Made by a program: the position numbers and the translations under genes | Notes under the pieces: model-generated | Database searches by the model: none | What the model was told of the DNA's origin: nothing | The model's input: the letters and a program-made list of their open reading frames with translations, nothing else | Assembly: GCA_015227615.1 (NCBI GenBank) | Contig: JAALGZ010000002.1 | Location: 2,294,001-2,358,000 of the forward strand | DNA from: Labyrinthula sp. Ha | Taxonomy: Eukaryota > Sar > Bigyra > Labyrinthulida > Labyrinthulaceae | DNA: 64,000 nt | Reading direction: 5' to 3' | Part shown: positions 11,297 to 21,522 of the stretch, piece after piece | How the letters are laid out: each line of letters opens with the position of its first letter | How positions within the stretch are numbered: the stretch's first letter is position 1

Positions 11297-11357
11297 ATAT
11301 ACATACCTGCAAAATTAAACACGAAATCCATCAACTGAACTTGATTTTTCTGCAATA

Positions 11358-12282
11358 ATGTTCTCTCAACTTGGACGCCTTGCCGCAAGGACTGTTTTGA
11401 ATAGAAATGTAGCTTATAACCCCTCTAAATTTGTATCAAAATGTACAAAATCGTTTCCTCGAATGAACAAGCTACCATTGGTTCTTGCTGGAGCATGTGC
11501 CCTCTCTGTCACAAAGGTCATGCTGGAACAAGAGCCAGAAAAAGAACGCAGGAAATATTCGCCAGTATCTATATTTTTAAGCAAAAAAGACAAAAGTATG
11601 ATGGCAAAAAAGTTTGGAAAAGATACGTCATACTTTGAGAGAGTTATCTGCAGTTCGGATACTTTAACAACAAACCCCCTAAATATAGATGACTTATTAG
11701 ATTCAGATATAGAACTTAAAGTTGTTGGATCATTAAAAGATACTTCAGATAATTTAATATCTGTAGAAACACCTTTTTCAATTTATCGCTTAGGTCTTGG
11801 TCCAAGTGAATCACCTTCACAAAACTGAGTTTCTAAGAGAAGAATTTGCCTGTTTCTCGTTTTCTCAAGTTTCTACTGTTCATCTATGGGAGAAGCTGTT
11901 TCATAAGTTGTCTACAAGCTCAAATAAAACAAAATTTTTTGGTTTAGTTGAATCTTTTGAAAAAGACGGACTAAAGTATACTAATCTTTCTAAAGAGAAT
12001 ATTGAGTTTTCTGGTACACTTTGTTTTGATTGTGATTGGAATGATAATACTAAACTTTGTGAATATAAAAGAGAGAATAATTGTGGATTTTGCATTTTTA
12101 TGAAAGGTGGTCCTTGTAGAAATACTTTCAAAGCTTGGGAAAGTTGTGTAGATGCCGTGAAAGAAGGTGAAGAAAAGGATGAAGAATTTGCTAAACGTTG
12201 TCAAGACCAAACTATTAATTTGTGGAACTGTACGAAGATGTTTCCAGATTATTATATGAAAAAAGAGGAAGAAGATGAATAA
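11358..12282 (+). CDS. Mitochondrial membrane protein with C-terminal GCK domain
   Basis: Two exons (11358-11762 and 11794-12282) joined by a 31-nt phase-0 intron give 297 residues. The N-terminus is a typical mitochondrial presequence (MFSQLGRLAARTVLNRN). A single hydrophobic segment follows at about residues 38-55 (KLPLVLAGACALSV). The C-terminus carries a GCK domain: CGFCIFMKGGPC, then AWESCVDA, KRCQDQ, WNCTKMFPDYY, with all the conserved cysteines. GCK domains are Cys-rich modules found in plants and various protists. Here the layout suggests an inner-membrane anchor with a domain facing the intermembrane space, where its cysteines could form disulfides; this is inference. Without splicing, exon 1 would run to a stop after 157 residues and lose the domain. 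The protein ends in a run of acidic residues. Confidence 0.82.
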
Positions 12283-12453
12283 ATATTATTGTGTACATCT
12301 TAACAGAAGTGATATAGAATCTATTGTAAAGCAGAATAAACTTCAATAGTTGAACAGTCTCTATGGATATACTATTGAGAGTAAACAGTTAGTGTTTAGT
12401 ATTGTTTCTCTAATAAATACAGGATTATTTCTAAAAGCTTCAAGCCTTGGTTC

Positions 12454-13224
12454 TTAATTAAATCTAAAGTTTTCTTTATCATTTTCAAAGAAATAAGAAT
12501 CTAAACTTGAAACTTCACTCAATTCAGCTTCATAACTCCTTTCAGTTCTGAAAATAGTATTGTCCAAACTCAAACTGTCGTCTGAAAATATTGTCTCAGA
12601 GTCATCACTGTCAGGAATAGAATCAACTTCATTGACTCTTGTATTACTTGGTAGTACATCTTTTAAGAAATTAAACTCCCCCAAATCTTCTTCTTCCATT
12701 TGGCTTTCAATATTGGTTTCAGTTTTGGAAAATATATTTGTGTCTTTGGAGAATTGAGGTGATCTGGTAAAGTTGGTGCTAAAGCCGATGCTGTTTTGAG
12801 TTCCAGTAACTGGGACGATTATTCTATCCAATGAGTTGTTTTCAATGAAATCCAGAAGATATGAAGGTATATGTTGAGTTTCTATCAAATTTTCCTTACT
12901 ATTCGGTTCTACCTCTACTGAACTCGTTTCAGCCACAACAATTTCTCCATCTATACCAACAATCCTATTAACATTTCTGTCACCGCTGGAATTTTTCTGA
13001 ATACATTCTCCGTGCTGTGAAATATAACTCGGTTTTGTAGTAGGACATGTTGTAATCTCATCATCTTCTTCTTTTTGGCCGACAAGAAGTTCGAAGCAAA
13101 CAATCCCTTCAGCTTCTCTTAATTTTCCTTCACAACCTTCTTGAACCGGTATTGCAAGGTTACCAGCACTTGGTAAACATGCTCCAAACAACCTTTTTAG
13201 CCTTTTCCAAGCTCCTTTCATCAT
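12454..13224 (-). CDS. Acidic disordered protein, unknown
   Basis: A 256-residue open frame starting with two consecutive ATGs. The N-terminus is basic (MMKGAWKRLKRLFGACL) and could be an amphipathic membrane-binding or targeting helix. The rest is Ser/Glu/Asp-rich, has no predicted domain and probably is disordered, with acidic patches such as SDDSETIFSDDS. I do not recognise it. It is convergent with the GCK gene (171 bp between stops). Length and host-like composition make it a probable gene. An additional 5' exon cannot be excluded. Confidence 0.6.
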   Translation of the reverse strand: MMKGAWKRLKRLFGACLPSAGNLAIPVQEGCEGKLREAEGIVCFELLVGQKEEDDEITTCPTTKPSYISQHGECIQKNSSGDRNVNRIVGIDGEIVVAETSSVEVEPNSKENLIETQHIPSYLLDFIENNSLDRIIVPVTGTQNSIGFSTNFTRSPQFSKDTNIFSKTETNIESQMEEEDLGEFNFLKDVLPSNTRVNEVDSIPDSDDSETIFSDDSLSLDNTIFRTERSYEAELSEVSSLDSYFFENDKENFRFN

Positions 13225-16200
13225 TTTTTTTCAAATTGTTAGAAGTTAGCTCTTATATATTTGTTTTGTTTTCTAAGGTGTGTACTATAATAGCAGAAAA
13301 TACATACTCGAATTCTGATTGGCTTGATTTTCTGATTGAGCCAATTAATTGTCCATATTATTTTCATCCTTATGTCCTGTGTTGAGACTATGGAATGGAA
13401 AGGAGAACAGTCAAAACATATCTCAACTCTAAACAAAGTTTCTTGACCTTCTTCTATAGGCTGCATGGAGTTCAACTATAGGGATATATTCCTTACGATA
13501 ATTTGGTTTTTACAATTTGATACCAATTTGTTGCATACTTTGGGCTTCATTCTTTCTAGTCCATCTTCGATGTTGTGACAGCAACTAGGGTAAGAACATT
13601 TGTTAGAACCATCTAATGCTCAATTTATCAAAGAAGTGTTTACCTTGTTTAATAGAACTGATATTACTTAATCTTTGACTTTGAAGGGAGTATAAAATAT
13701 TCTGTAGCTTATTCATACCATCCTAACATCTTGTTAGCCCCGGCTCCTAGAAAGACAGACGCAACAGAAAGTGCTAACACCATTTAAGCAATAATTTCAT
13801 CAATAAAAGCAGGGCATTTACTGGTACTAGTTATCAAAGTTGTACTGCTTCAGGGCTAAAAGTTCCCAATGGCTTTAAATAGATACAAGCAACCTCATAT
13901 GTCGATTACGCGACTTAGGTACAAACAAACCTAGTTCTGAGATATTAATCCCAGAAAATTATAATATAATTAATCATAAGATTACAGATTTTAGCTTAAT
14001 AGAACCATGAAAAAGCCATCTAAATTCTTGAATTACTACCAACTAAAGTTATTGAGCAGCACATAGATGTTGTACAACGGATTGAAAGCAACATCTGCAC
14101 AAAAAACCCCGCTAATCGAGCATCTTCAAATCTGTTAGTTTGTTTAATCAAAATTTCTTATTCCTTCAGGCTTAAGTTTTTTCTATGCATCCAATGTTAG
14201 ATTCTTCAAATTGTCAAGTGTGATACTATTTTGGTACCTTGTTGCTGTGTCAATGTTTTGGCAACTTCTTATGTCCATTCTTTAATCCGTAAATAGTATT
14301 CAGCCTGTACATAATTATAATACATGCTATCTAATCCACTAAACACTTGCTACGTTATGATTCTCTGGGCTAGTTGAATAAGTAGTAATAAGAAAAGAGG
14401 ACCCTTAACATAAAAAATTATACCTCACCACAATGAAGGGCTTAAGATCACGATAACTTTATTCTATTGGCATTGCGTCGTAACCGGGTTTGACCACTGT
14501 GACACTTTTATTTCTCATAGTATTGGCCTTGTACTTATTGACCTTTGTTAAAGTGCATTTTATTATAATTGTTATTTTCTCTCTACATGGAACTTGTGTC
14601 AAAGTAGATTCTGTCAAGGATTTCACATCAGCTTAATTGGATCTATTTTGAAAGGTAGTTCATTGATTCTAGGGCATGTAATGGCTACCGCGATGTTAAT
14701 TCACCTTCCATTTGAAATATACTTGTTGTTTAATTGGGGAATCTTTATCTTATAACCCAATTTCCTATTAGTTTCGACTCTGTTGTAGCGGTTAAAATAA
14801 TCATTCGCGTCAAGAACTAGGAGCAGAGTTCATAGTTTCTGGCAGATATACTATATTTCTTGCATTGTAATGATCATGAATTTCGTAAATGTATCTAAAA
14901 AATAACTTTAAATATTTTCTAGATAAAGATACTCTCAAGTGACACAATATTGATAGCTCGTCCGATAGATAGCGTGTATTGGAGAGAATCTTTCGGCAAA
15001 GGTCGATTTATATATTTATTGCTTGCCATATTAAAACACGAAATGTAGTTGGTTTTCGGTATCTCACCTGAATTATTAACATATCATAGACCACTGATAA
15101 ATTGGAAGCTTTGAATATGAAATATGCCGGGAAAGGAGTCAGCTCTAACATAATCTTTTAAGTACTGCAAGTGCTAAGTACTAAATTTTACAGAGTCTGT
15201 TTCTCTAGTTCCATAATATTTCATGAACCCTCTTCTGAGATTATATTGAAGAACAGAAATATAGCATCAAAGAGAAGGACATGTTATAGTCCAATATTTG
15301 AGTCACGGCTATCTTTGTGAAATGTTTTTAGTAGTATCATGTATTGTGTTAGGACAGCATAATAAGAGCACAAGCATGCGTTTCAAGTACTTGTACAGGC
15401 CTGATGTCTAGTGTAGCTTAACTCGCATGCATTGATACTAACAAAAGCAATAATCAGGACTATGTACGTCAAATTCTGTATTCATGAGTTTACTTTTCTT
15501 GTTGTATTGATGGGATGAACTCTCTCGCTCAGTGTGTTGAAAGCTCACCTTGATAGAAAAACTAGGAATGACTTTATGGAGAGAGGGAAAGATGGAATAT
15601 AGTTGAAACCTTGTCCATCTTCGAAGGAAAAAGCAAAAAAACCTCTGCAACCGTTATTTCTGATAAAGGATAGTTTTTCATCTAATCTGAGAGGGTTTCA
15701 GTGCATATATAGCTGTTTCCAAAGTATGCCTGTGTTTTCCTTTGCTTAAGACTGTGATTTCTGAAGATATGGACCATTTTATTGCATTAATGAAATAATA
15801 AATATTTATATATGAGATGATTAATTTATTACTCTTGCATAGAGTCGGGACATTGAAGCTTCTTTGACGTCCTGGTAAAGGAACAAGGAAAGCAGCTACT
15901 CCTAAAATCAATGCAGTCATCTTCAAGTACTTCTCAGAGTTTTATAATACTGAAATATTTTTCAAATATTTATTTTTAATTTAGTTGTTTTCTTATCCTG
16001 GAGAAGGTACAGTTAGGGTGTACTAAGACTAATTCTGGAAGTGCCTTGCCTGTCTAAAATTGATCAAGACCATGAAGTGAATATTCAATTAACTCATATC
16101 CTAAAGTTTATGTATCTGAAAATATATGAATCTATTTTTACAATTAATATGCAAGGGCTTTATCGATATCATAGCTAGAATAGGTTTTATACTATTTTGC

Positions 16201-16309
16201 GTACCTATGCAGAATTGTCTTCTACTAACGTCTGCGTAAAGCAGTTAACAAAATCTTGATATGGAATTACTATAGATAAGAGTTATCAAAGCAAGCAGAA
16301 GACATAAAG
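13225..16309. other. 3.1-kb gene-free stretch
   Basis: No gene is supportable. The only item of note is a minus-strand frame (15678-15920) that begins with a hydrophobic, signal-peptide-like sequence but then becomes featureless; it is treated under findings. No repeats or RNA genes were seen. Confidence 0.45.
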
Positions 16310-17308
16310 ATGGAAAACGGAATTAATACATTTGAGTTCTCACTTCACTCCCTACTGCTAACATGCTCTATCTGGTATTTATTGAAGCTCCTTTGGAGTT
16401 CATGTTTTAATACTTCCATTATTGTCAGCTTGCACGAAGTGACTTTGTTCGTTTTACTCTCGCTCTTTTCCATTGTGCAAATAACAATCTCCCCAATTGT
16501 GCAAAAGTTAAATCTTCCCTGGATTCAAGAAATAGGCTCTTTCTACCTCCTATATGAAACTTATTCACTCCTATTCAAAGAAGTTTTTATTCTTCTCGTC
16601 CTTTACATCGACCTTTTCTTTTTTGGCACTCTAGTCCTAGCTAATCATAAACTCGGGCATCAGACTTTATCTTACATAAATAGAAAGGGAACTCTTCGAT
16701 ACATTATCTTTATTATTCTTTTCTCTGGTTTTTGGTGTTTTCTTATAAATAAAAATTACTCTTTAAACACTATTTACAAGACTTTGTTGGTAATAAATAT
16801 ATTGAATCTCATGTTTCTGAACTCATATTATTATAATCTAAAGTATCATTTTAAAGCAATACAAACTTCGGATGATACAACAGACTTACAAATTACTCAC
16901 GCAGAAGCAATATGCAAAGGTCTATGGAGCATTAAGAACTACACTTTCTTTTGTTATTTACTCAATGTATTTTACTTTTCTGCTCTTCTTTTTCCAAAAG
17001 TTCAAAAAGCTGCATTTCAATATGAATATTTCAATCAAATAACTTCTTTGGTCTTATTTGATCTTCCTTTGGTTTTGATATTCTTTCAAAAATGTATTTA
17101 TAGAAGAATAAGATCTGTTCTCAAACATTTTATAAATTATGCGCAGGAAGTTGAAGTTGATGAAGAATCATATTATTCAATGGAAGAAACAGAAAATACA
17201 GGTTATGATTTTATACTACGCCAAAAAGGAACTCAAAAAGAAACTAACTCGAATGAAGACTATGGAAGTTTTCAAGATGAAGTTCTTGTTCTACCACTAA
17301 AAGAATAA
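16310..17308 (+). CDS. Multi-pass membrane protein (7-8 TM), unknown family
   Basis: A 332-residue protein with about seven or eight hydrophobic spans, roughly at residues 12-30, 38-58, 74-92, 93-112, 128-146, 157-173, 208-228 and 243-262. A basic cytosolic-type loop (KCIYRRIRSVLKHF) and an acidic, hydrophilic 60-residue tail rich in Glu/Tyr/Ser follow. This could be a divergent 7TM receptor or a transporter-like protein; no diagnostic motif is visible. The start ATG is the first in the frame. Its stop lies one base from the stop of the minus-strand neighbour at 17310. The gene two positions downstream (22437) encodes another 7TM-like protein with a similar charged tail. Confidence 0.75.
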   Translation: MENGINTFEFSLHSLLLTCSIWYLLKLLWSSCFNTSIIVSLHEVTLFVLLSLFSIVQITISPIVQKLNLPWIQEIGSFYLLYETYSLLFKEVFILLVLYIDLFFFGTLVLANHKLGHQTLSYINRKGTLRYIIFIILFSGFWCFLINKNYSLNTIYKTLLVINILNLMFLNSYYYNLKYHFKAIQTSDDTTDLQITHAEAICKGLWSIKNYTFFCYLLNVFYFSALLFPKVQKAAFQYEYFNQITSLVLFDLPLVLIFFQKCIYRRIRSVLKHFINYAQEVEVDEESYYSMEETENTGYDFILRQKGTQKETNSNEDYGSFQDEVLVLPLKE

Positions 17309-17309
17309 T

Positions 17310-19133
17310 TCAAAGCGAGGGAACTTTTCTTACAGGCGAACAACTCGTGAAACAAGTTCTATACAAGTCAAATGCTTGTGCCAGTTTAATACTTTCAGGG
17401 AGTCTTTTTGCTCTTCTTGTTCTTGTAGCTCTTATTAAAGTATTTCTCACACTTAATCGTCTACCTCTTGCAGTAGATTGAGGCTCCAAAACAGCTTCAT
17501 CATTAGCTGCTTGAAGTGCTATATTCATAATCTGTTCTCTTCTAGCTCTAAGTGCATTACACGCTTTATAAACTGCTTCTGTTAATCTATGAAATTCATT
17601 ACAAAAATCCATCAAGTAAGTATTCGCAAGCATTATGTGTGTAAATTGCTGAAGATTTAGTTCAGGTGTACCTACAAATTGGGTAACAGCAGTTCCTATA
17701 TATTCAGATCTGTTGGTTATCAAATACTCAGAAAATAATTGTAGACAATGTTTTTCAAGAACTTCACGAACATCAACAAATAGATGATAAAAAATGTAAT
17801 AGTTTAACCCTGTGACCTGAGCTTTAGCCTTTGTATAACTCTCAGCTGCTTCTAGAATTGCACCGGTAATTTTTTCTCTATGCTGGATAATCTTTTCATG
17901 AGGTAGAAAAAGAGGTTGAGAACAGTCTGATTTAACAAATCTGTCAAAAGTGTCTTGCACAAAATCTACTGGAAGTTCTTCAAGATCATTTCTTTGAAAA
18001 TCTTTATAATAAGGAAATAGTTCTTTATATAGAAATAGAGAATTTAAATATGTAAATTGATCATCGTCCAATTGATATAAGAATTTTTCAAACAGCGTTG
18101 AAGTAAGTGAGAATCCTAAAGTCGCTTCCAATTTAACTCCAGAAAACAAAGATAACATAATATCTAATTCTTTCTTTGTCATAATCCCAGATTGTGAAGT
18201 ATTAAAATTTCGAAAAGTTAGAATAATATTTTCTAAAGTTTTGTAGTGAGTTATGTCTTTTGTATCTACAAAAGAAGCTTTTGGATTCATATCAGCAACT
18301 AAAACTTTTGTTCTAAGTGTATGAAATAGTTGTCTTATTGTTAATTGGTACTGAATTGCAGGTATATTTTGAGAACCTTTTAGTATTTCTCCAGAATTAG
18401 TTGATTCCCAAAGTAGTGATGATAAGATATGTGAAGACTTTGCATCTAACCCAAAGCATCCAAGACTTTTGAACAAAAGCGTATAATTAATATCCACTTG
18501 CTCTGTTTCTGTATCAATTGGAGAGAAAAATAACTGTGAGCTAGAAGCGTTATCACGATTAGGTTCCACATCTACTTTTTGAAGCTTCTTTAAATAAGCT
18601 AAGATATAATAAATAGCTTCATCTGCAACTTCTGAATCTCTGTTTAAAAAAACTTCTTCGTTCAAAAGAGAACCAAAATTTTCTGGAAGACGGAAGTTCT
18701 TAGACATTATAAGTTCTTCAAAAGTTACACCTGAACCAGTAAACAGATCCTCTCCTTCATAAATATCAAGATCAAAACTAAGGTCGACAGCTTTACGGTC
18801 AAGTGAACTCGAACCAGCATCATCTGAAGATGATTTATTTTTTTTATTTAGTTTATTATAAAAATAATTTTTTCTAGTAATTCGAGTTCCTTCTACAGTT
18901 TTTTGACTTTGACTTGGGGTACCACGGTTTATATTGGTTCCTGGGGAAAATATGAAGAGCTCATTTAAGGCAGAGCTCAGGTCAGTTGCAGATTCTTGTC
19001 TTTTAGTTTTAGCTGTAGCAAAACTTTTAATTCTAAATATAGAACCTAAATTTCTTGATGAAGATCTATAATTCTGTGATGGTTCTCTTCTCATATTTAT
19101 ATTTCTTGATGAATTGTTGTTTATGTTTTCCAT
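17310..19133 (-). CDS. Large mainly helical cytosolic protein, unknown
   Basis: A 607-residue intronless frame ending in TGA. The first 110 residues are Ser/Asn/Arg-rich and disordered (RSSSRNLG, KKNKSSSDD). From about residue 130 onward the sequence is a helical domain with regular Leu/Phe/Tyr spacing. The C-terminal 60 residues are strongly basic (ARGRRLSVRNTLIRATRTRR). No membrane segment or catalytic motif is visible. The helical body has the feel of a tethering-complex or scaffold protein, but I cannot name a family. The stop is one base from that of the membrane protein at 16310-17308, so the two mRNAs must overlap at their 3' ends. Confidence 0.8.
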   Translation of the reverse strand: MENINNNSSRNINMRREPSQNYRSSSRNLGSIFRIKSFATAKTKRQESATDLSSALNELFIFSPGTNINRGTPSQSQKTVEGTRITRKNYFYNKLNKKNKSSSDDAGSSSLDRKAVDLSFDLDIYEGEDLFTGSGVTFEELIMSKNFRLPENFGSLLNEEVFLNRDSEVADEAIYYILAYLKKLQKVDVEPNRDNASSSQLFFSPIDTETEQVDINYTLLFKSLGCFGLDAKSSHILSSLLWESTNSGEILKGSQNIPAIQYQLTIRQLFHTLRTKVLVADMNPKASFVDTKDITHYKTLENIILTFRNFNTSQSGIMTKKELDIMLSLFSGVKLEATLGFSLTSTLFEKFLYQLDDDQFTYLNSLFLYKELFPYYKDFQRNDLEELPVDFVQDTFDRFVKSDCSQPLFLPHEKIIQHREKITGAILEAAESYTKAKAQVTGLNYYIFYHLFVDVREVLEKHCLQLFSEYLITNRSEYIGTAVTQFVGTPELNLQQFTHIMLANTYLMDFCNEFHRLTEAVYKACNALRARREQIMNIALQAANDEAVLEPQSTARGRRLSVRNTLIRATRTRRAKRLPESIKLAQAFDLYRTCFTSCSPVRKVPSL

Positions 19134-20709
19134 TACAGTTATTTTCTGTTATACCGTCAATATTGGGTATTGAAACGAACTTATAATGTAAACTAAACTG
19201 GATTTTTATACGACGGATTTTCATTCTGCACCTACTGGTTCTTTGGCAAAGCACGGGCAGCTTCTACTTGCCATACAGGCACGAAACCCTGCCCCGCATT
19301 TAGTATTCTAACGCAATTCAGTTATTTACAAAAGACTGATTTGTCGTAGCAAGCAGTTCTCTTCAAGGCTTTACTCCAATCTGTCGCCTTGAGGCAGAGG
19401 TCTCATGAGTTCTATCATGGGTTTTCGAGGTTTTCTGAAGATTTTAGACATAAATTAAACAATATTTGCAGCTAACAAAGAAAATTTCTCAACCAAGTAG
19501 AACAATATTATATTTACATAAATTATAGAAGGCATATATCTTTCGAGCAAACTCTTATCGAATATCTTTCTCAGGAATACTAGTTGTTTTCTTCATACAT
19601 CAAACACATAAGCGGCATTGCGTCACTAACATTTATTTTTAATCTATGGCCTTATTTCTTGCTTGAAATTGGGTACTATATCTATTGCTTTACTCTTTAC
19701 TATTGGTTTGCCATATCTCTTATTGGCACATTTTCTATGTCTTAGAAAAGAAAATTAAGCCTAACGTTCTGTTCTTGTTTTTAAATATAACATATTTGGA
19801 TGAACTATGACGGATTTTCTTCAAGTTTCTCAAACTCGTTCCGTTCGTATGGTTTAAAAGATTTTTAGGGATTTCCCGCAATACCCAACAACGTGTAAAT
19901 AGAGAGGCCTCGCTGGAAGTATCTAAAGGGCATGGCGACAGAACTTTACGAACCCGTTTTCCAAATTCCAGAGGTGTCTTAACTATTTAACTTTAATGTC
20001 AGCTCTCAGTGAGAAAATGACGAGTAGCACAACTATGAGAACTTCCACATGAAGTAATTTCAGTTGCAGAAAGTTATAGAAATAACATTCATGTCGAGCG
20101 TTTTGTTCCTAACTTACAAAAACAACATCCCTTAGGCATCCTGCATAGTTGGATAAATTAATGGGCAATGAAAGGGAAAGAACACTTTTCTTTTTTTTAG
20201 TTTTCATAACACTCTGTTGTTTACAGCAAAGTATTAAAGCCAACTTCAGTTCATATTCTACTGGTTGAAGTTTAGTTGACTTTAGCAGAAAATGTGCTTG
20301 ATAACTTCATCATATCATTTTAATGTGATTATATTTTTGCAATAAAGACAAATTCTTCGGATAAATGTGGCCCTTGATAGTAAGATCAATACTTCGTATG
20401 GCATACCTAACTTTGATGAGAAAGAAGAGCGAATAGGCAGCCAAGAGTTTGACAAGACTTTAAATATTATATAATTTCTGTTTGCTGAGTGAAATATGAT
20501 ACAAAGAACATTTAAAATTTAGATTCCTAGTATATCTATCTACTTAAATATAAGATTAAGAGAAAAATAATTTAGTTCATTATCTAGCCGATTTGTCTTC
20601 TTCATTAATTATAACGTAATGCACTATTATTATCGTACGGTGAATTTATTAATCATAATATGGTATTACCAAAGTTTAATCTGCTCAAATTGCAAAAGAT
20701 ACCTGGTCG
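19134..20709. other. 1.6-kb gene-free stretch
   Basis: This separates two divergent genes. I see no coding frame, RNA gene or repeat. TATTACC at 20664 lies 40 bp before the next start codon and is a weak match to the recurrent upstream motif. Confidence 0.5.
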
Positions 20710-21513
20710 ATGGGAAAATGTTTAGGAAAGAACACAAAGCAACATCAGCGAAAGAATGATACTAACTCTGAAAAAAAAGAGATAGACAAGTTAAAGCAGG
20801 AAAATAATGTCCAATCCATAAACAATCCCAATCAAGAAGTACCTAAATCTGCTATACCGGTGCTGGATAGCAATTCGAATGTCCGTAACAATGGAGAAGT
20901 TGCAAAAGAAAAACAAGAGACCATAAACTCAGAACCCAAAATTCCAGAAGGAAAAGAAGTCATAGAAGAAGAATCTGTTAAAAGCATAGATTCTCACTTT
21001 TCAGAAGTGCCTTCTGCGGAGGAGGACAACCTAGCGGAAAAGTTCAGTGAGTCTGAAGATTCTGAAGTGGTTATAAAACCAGCCCAAACGCCCTTTCCTG
21101 AACATAAAGAAGGAATATCTGTACTAAGTCCTGAAAAAAAAACTTCAGTAGAGGCAGCAGCAGCAGAGTCTGTGAATGAGAGCAAGTCAAAACGAGTGGA
21201 GAAAGAAGCTTCACCTCCGAAAGAGACAACAAAAAAAGAATCTGGTTTTATTATGGAAAGAAAGGTTGATGGTTCTGGATATGAAAAAAAAAAGATCGAA
21301 GAATCCTCAGTTTTGCAGCTTCGTAATAAATTTGAAAACAGATTAAATCGTCAAAATACTTCACGGGAAGAACGAGCTTTGCAGGAAAAACAAGACCGTA
21401 TAAAAGAGATCCAAAATCAAGCAAAGCAACGACGAACACCTAAACAACTGAAGAAAGATGTTGAAACCAACGAAGAGATAAACAAAATTGTTGAGGCAAG
21501 AAAAGAGTTCTAG
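20710..21513 (+). CDS. Disordered acidic protein with N-terminal lipid-anchor signal
   Basis: A 267-residue hydrophilic protein. Its N-terminus, MGKCLGKN, is a textbook N-myristoylation context (Gly2) with Cys4 placed for palmitoylation, so it is probably attached to the inner face of a membrane. Residues 20-190 are Glu/Lys/Ser-rich and disordered. The last 70 residues are predicted as a charged helix (LRNKFENRLNRQ, then REERALQEKQDRIKEIQ). I recognise no family. It is convergent with the Whirly-like gene with only nine bases between stops. A TATTACC motif sits 40 bp upstream of the ATG. Confidence 0.75.
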   Translation: MGKCLGKNTKQHQRKNDTNSEKKEIDKLKQENNVQSINNPNQEVPKSAIPVLDSNSNVRNNGEVAKEKQETINSEPKIPEGKEVIEEESVKSIDSHFSEVPSAEEDNLAEKFSESEDSEVVIKPAQTPFPEHKEGISVLSPEKKTSVEAAAAESVNESKSKRVEKEASPPKETTKKESGFIMERKVDGSGYEKKKIEESSVLQLRNKFENRLNRQNTSREERALQEKQDRIKEIQNQAKQRRTPKQLKKDVETNEEINKIVEARKEF

Positions 21514-21522
21514 TTAAACATA

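Noticed and set aside
11797-12282. GCK protein as an independent 161-aa gene
   Set aside because: It has no ATG in frame at its start and is joined to the upstream frame by a 31-nt intron.
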